Of a DNA stretch of 64,000 nucleotides, positions 59,730 to 64,000 are shown piece by piece. Every line of letters begins with the position of its first letter. Within the stretch, counting starts at the first letter, position 1. The DNA comes from Bettongia penicillata ogilbyi (Eukaryota > Chordata > Mammalia > Diprotodontia > Potoroidae). The DNA is taken from positions 1,860,001-1,924,000 of the forward strand of contig JAJHZJ010000041.1 in the NCBI GenBank assembly GCA_023548195.1. Reading direction: 5' to 3'. The notes under the pieces were generated by a model that saw only the letters and a program-made list of their open reading frames with translations, searched no databases and had not been told where the DNA came from. A program made the position numbers and the translations under genes.

Positions 59730-59895
59730 AAATTCCCCTTTCCAGTGCAGATTGATTAAGTGTTCTACAATTTTTAGTCTTAGAGGTTAAATGACTAGCC
59801 CAGGATAGCCCACACAGCCAAGTCCAAGGCAAGGCTTGAATCCAGATTTTTCTTAGTCAGAAGTCAGTTCTCTATCCATTAAGCCTTATTTGCTC
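59730..59895 (-). mobile_element. MIR SINE (antisense)
   Basis: TAGAGGTTAAATGACTAGCC, GCTTGAATCCAGATTTTTCT and TTCTCTATCCATTAAGCCTT match the reversed MIR. Confidence 0.65.
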
Positions 59896-60774
59896 TCTTT
59901 GATTTTCTAAGATTGAAAATCCGAGGAAACAAATACTCTGAAGCAAAAAAAGACAACACTATATCCACAGTTAGAATGATTCATTACAAACAAGCTACTT
60001 CCATCTAGTTGTATACGATTCAGAGAAATAGTGCTTTGTTGATCTGGTTAAAGAAAATTCCTTACAGAAAATATTCCAGAATGATCTTAGGTCCACATAA
60101 TGATTTTCTGTAATTGAAATGTTGTACCAGGGTTGAGGGAATTATAAAAGAACATTTTATCTGAACTTTTGATTTGCAAGGAGAAAGCCAAGATCTTTTG
60201 ACTCCTTAGAGTCCCCTCCTTCTCAAAATTCTCCCTTCTCCCTTTTCCCAAGAAACAAAATTCTAAACTTTAAAATTAAATTCTAAATTGTCTAAAAGGA
60301 TACCAACACTAAAACGAAGAGTGAGGGAAAAGCAGAGCCAGGGGGGTAATGTACCCCAAAAACCTGCCCTTTCTCGCTCCTTGCCTGGCCACCATTCAGA
60401 GTATCTTTCTCCTCCTACTCTGGGCATTTTTAAGGAATACTATGATTTCTAGAAATATATTTAAATATACAAATTTCTATAATCTGGAATTTCACTAAAA
60501 TAGGGGCTTAGGGATGGATAGAAATACTACCCAAAGACGTAACTTTCCTTACTATAATCCACATTCAACAAACCAAAAATATGGAAATTCAGTTTAATAA
60601 TAAATTAAAACTTTTAACAACATTTAAAATAATTTACAAAAATTCAACTTATAGACAAATTTTTAAGGAATGTATTTATTACATAAAATAAGGTCCACTA
60701 GTCCTACAAATATTTCTTTATTTTTGAAGAAGCTATCAATTTTGGTCTTCTTTTCATGCCAAACCAAAATACTT
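59896..60774. other. Unique AT-rich intron sequence
   Basis: Nothing recognised on either strand. Confidence 0.5.
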
Positions 60775-60915
60775 GGAGGCAGTATGGTACAATGGAAAGC
60801 CTGCTGAACATAAAGTCAGAGGAGCTGTGTTAAAATCTCAGGTCTCCCACTACAAACTGAGTAAATCTCTTACCCTCTCTGGGCTTCAGTTTTCTCATTT
60901 GCATAATAACTTCTA
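60775..60915 (+). mobile_element. MIR SINE (sense)
   Basis: GGCAGTATGGTACAATGGAA, AACATAAAGTCAGAGGAGCT and TCTGGGCTTCAGTTTTCTCA follow the 5' and core parts of MIR. Confidence 0.7.
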
Positions 60916-63779
60916 AGAATTAGCTCTAAATTTAAAACATCTCTTTCTAATGTAATATGGAAATACATGGCTTAACCCTGAGTCAAACTATACTGGGAAA
61001 AAAATTTGTAATGTGAAATAAGACTATTTAAATCATACAATACTCTATCAATGAAAAAATTATAGTTCTATAACAGATTAGAATGTCTACATGAGTCTAT
61101 ATTTTAATTACACTCTTTTTTATAATAGATCATCTTTAACTAAGGGCTTAAAAATGGGAGAATTGAGAAATGAAATAAAAGTCCCCAAAGAGACAATGCA
61201 ACCCTTCATAAATTAATATTTAATAATATATCTTTATCGAATGTAAGAGCTTCCACAAATAGATAAAATGTATAGGCTACACTTTGATAAGCAATTTAGT
61301 TGTTTTTCCCCCTAAAACCTAAATATATAATTCTAATATGCAATAGATACATTTTTATTTTTAAAGGACAGTTAGAAAGACAAGGCCTTAGAAGCAAAGA
61401 AAGAAATTAGTGCAAAAATGTTTAACTGAAAATGAGGTACGCAATACAGTTTTCAAAGCCTTTTCAGAAATAACTATGTCTCCAAAGCAATTGCTATGAC
61501 ATGTTAGTGCCAATCAGTAGCACTTGCTGAAGCACATTTCAAATTTTTTAAATTAATATCTGTACTGAAACCCACCAAAAAGGCTGTTTACTACTTTGAT
61601 AAGATTGCCAATCTTTATTTAAAGTGGTAATCACTCCAAAAAACTAAATACACTTAACTATAAAAAAAATTCTCTCAACCTACTTCATTCATTAGAAATT
61701 ACTTTTTTCATGTTGTTACTACTTTTAATATTGACCACAAAAACAGTTATAAGCTCTAAGAGTTAAATAAGGTCTGTTATAAAAGAAAAAAATCCTGGTA
61801 TCCTTTCCTAAACTGAGTTCTAATTTATCCCAGTTTCCCTTATGGGTAAAATAAAATTACTAAATTAGTGCTAAGTCATAAGGAAGTTTATAAACACTCA
61901 AAAGCATTTATGAGCTCTTTGGAAAGTTTCTATATTACAGAAATCTAATTTAATATTATTTAAATTCCCAGTAATGATCTCAAAATATGTAAGCCCTTAA
62001 AAAAGGAAAGGGAGGAAGGTATTCTCTCAGTCTCATCTCCAAACTCCATCCCCACTTATCAAACACTAGTGGTTGAGCCCCTTAGCTGTTCCTCTTTCTA
62101 TCATAGTCGTCCATTTCCTGACCATTATTTGGAAAATCTGGAACTGTGCTGGTATTTAACAGATGCTAAAACAACAAATAGTAAGAATCTAAAATTCCAA
62201 AAAAGAACAACTGTTATGCCACTAACAGTGAAATTTCTAAAAACTTCTAAGGTACAAGGCAGCAAAGAAATAAATATTCAGATTAGTTAATATCAATAAA
62301 GTTCTGAACATATGAATATACATCCTGGAAAAAGACAATGTGAAATATGTTCATATCCTTTTATCTCTATTACTCTTCAAGTTGCCTGTAATTATGAAAT
62401 CTTCAATAGCTATGTTTCCAGAAATGTTTTTAAGTTGCTTTTATTCAACTATGATATTTGCGACCTCCACAATGACCTCTACAAAAGCAGTTGTGCACTT
62501 TACTGTTGGTGCAAATCCTCACCAACAAGTCAAACCTGTTCTTTTTGGCACTGAGCCCTTTAGCTGAATACACTGTTGAGATTTATTATGGAAGGGGAAC
62601 TAAGGGACGTGACTGCTCAACATTCATCCTATACGTATAGCTAAGTTTAATCTTTTACAGCCTTTGAAAGCCTTTAAATAAACAGATCTTCCCTTAATTA
62701 TATGAACAGGTTCTTATTTGTCAACAATTTTATGGCATATTCAGGCAGATTTTGCATTTAGAAGGGGAGAAAGGTATGCCAAATAAGTCTACTGACAGCA
62801 TTTTTATATTAATATGTTAAATAGGCTGTCCTAATTTTCTTCAGAAGATCATTTCAATAAATTTTACACTTCTTTAAGACTGATGCCATTTTATTTAAAA
62901 TGCTGGCAACCATCACTTCAGGAAGTCAACTGAATGAGGAATCTAATTAAAGTATTTATCTTCAAAAATAAAAGACCATTTAGGGATGCTAACAAAACAA
63001 ATAATAGTAGCAAAAAAATTTCTGAACTGAACTCTAAAAATATTAACCCTAATTTCTTTCTATATTTTTTCCCAAGGCTTAATTTCAATTTATATTCTCA
63101 CACATTTATTTTCAAAATACTTTCAGTTTCAAAAAGTTTCTAAACTACTCCCTGGAATACTAAATTGAGATTAATGCCAGGTTGTATCCTGGGTTATACA
63201 ATACCCTGAGGGAAGCTGAATTTCTTGAGGTCTAAGAATCATCTTCAAAAAACAGGAATTAATACACTACTCAAATTATTCTTTAAGATTTGTTCATTGA
63301 TCTTTTCTTAAAATGTATCTTGTTGAAGATAAAGAAACTTAATGAAATCACATGAGTGTTGCTACCATGAAAGACAGGTTCAAACTGCCTTATTAAATAA
63401 TTGAAAAACATTAAGAAAAATCAAATCTATTAATTCAGGAGAATGTTTCTTTAACTTCTAATACTTCTGACACTCTTCTTTAACAATGACTGAGACAAGA
63501 ATACATATATATATATGTGTGTGTGTATATACATATATATATATACTTACTACACAATATACATGGTTTTTTCACAATAAAAATATTTCTTTTTAAGCAA
63601 TATAATACTTTTAAAAGAGGAAATTAGACCTTTTTTCACCAATACAAAAAGAAGACTGTGAGGAAAAAATATTCTATAGCACTAGGCTTCCACCTTTTTC
63701 AATGAAACTCTTCACTTCCATGGCCCTCAAGGAGTCCCCTTCTTCACTGAAGATCCTCCGTTTTTGGCACAATTAATTC
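60916..63779. other. Unique AT-rich intron sequence
   Basis: About 2.9 kb with no recognised transposon. It includes an AT/GT simple tract (63,503-63,545) and one coding-like island at 62,340-62,570 treated under findings. Confidence 0.5.
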
Positions 63780-63935
63780 TTAATGAATTAATCAACAAAT
63801 GCGCATTCATTAACTGATTACTGTGTAATTACCAGTACTGAGCTCAGGGCTAGCAATACAAAGAAATAAAAAAGTCCCTGTGATCAAGTAGTTCACATTC
63901 TCTGAAGTGATTCTCCAAGATACAAGTCCAGTTAC
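63780..63935 (-). mobile_element. Antisense L2 3'-end fragment
   Basis: AATTAATCAACAAATGCGCA, TGAGCTCAGGGCTAGCAATA and AGTCCCTGTGATCAAGTAGT match the reversed L2 terminus. Confidence 0.6.
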
Positions 63936-64000
63936 AGATTGGCTGTCACTATTTGCCCCCTCTCTATGTCCAGAACTAGAACTGAAGGAGAGATTTGAGA

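Overview
The window looks like intronic DNA from a marsupial mammal. It is AT-rich with no dense coding, and it is packed with LINE/SINE families typical of metatherian genomes: half-L1 (HAL1) elements, L1 3' ends, well-preserved L2 and MIR, MAR1-type CORE-SINEs with a Bov-B/RTE-like tail, an RTE endonuclease remnant and one short endogenous retrovirus-like element. Species is not resolved. Family names come from recognising sequence patterns, not from a database search.

Only one host-gene exon is supported: a 122-bp exon at 40,751-40,872 on the minus strand, with a clean acceptor and a GTAAGT donor. It encodes part of the C-terminal region of MNAT1 (MAT1, assembly factor of the CDK-activating kinase and TFIIH). 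Everything to its left is therefore read as the downstream intron (at least 40.7 kb) and everything to its right as the upstream intron (at least 23.1 kb). The terminal exon and the preceding exon were looked for by eye and not found, so they presumably lie outside the window.

Layout. 1-57: 5' tip of a minus-strand HAL1. 1,067-4,770: L1 3' end split by a full-length HAL1 (A). 4,771-7,945: a roughly 540-bp repeat split by HAL1 B. 7,980-9,275: minus-strand L1 remnant. 9,595-28,200: mostly unique AT-rich intron with L2, MIR, a DNA-transposon MITE, purine microsatellites and a second minus-strand L1 remnant. 28,225-35,942: MIR, an RTE endonuclease piece, then a HAL1 complex: C (+) carrying an L1 tail insertion, fused tail-to-tail to E (-), which is itself split by the young HAL1 D (+). 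36,963-41,584: second copy of the 540-bp repeat, an L2 piece, a LINE 3' end, the MNAT1 exon and a 44-bp tandem duplication. 42,030-45,355: long L2 split by MAR1 and MIR. 45,825-49,050: MIR split by HAL1 F. 49,400-57,540: L1 and L2 fragments and a two-LTR element at 52,719-55,040. 57,540-64,000: mostly unique intron with MAR1, MIR and L2 fragments.

HAL1 copies A, B, C, D, E and F all pass from an ORF1-like region straight into a purine-rich 3' UTR with no ORF2. This marks one non-autonomous family rather than chance deletions. No novel multi-gene system was found. The points most worth checking are a shared frameshift at an A7 run in the two youngest HAL1 ORF1s, the tail-to-tail HAL1 complex, a long repeat whose 3' tail matches a LINE in the same window, and two L1 remnants with the same internal deletion layout.
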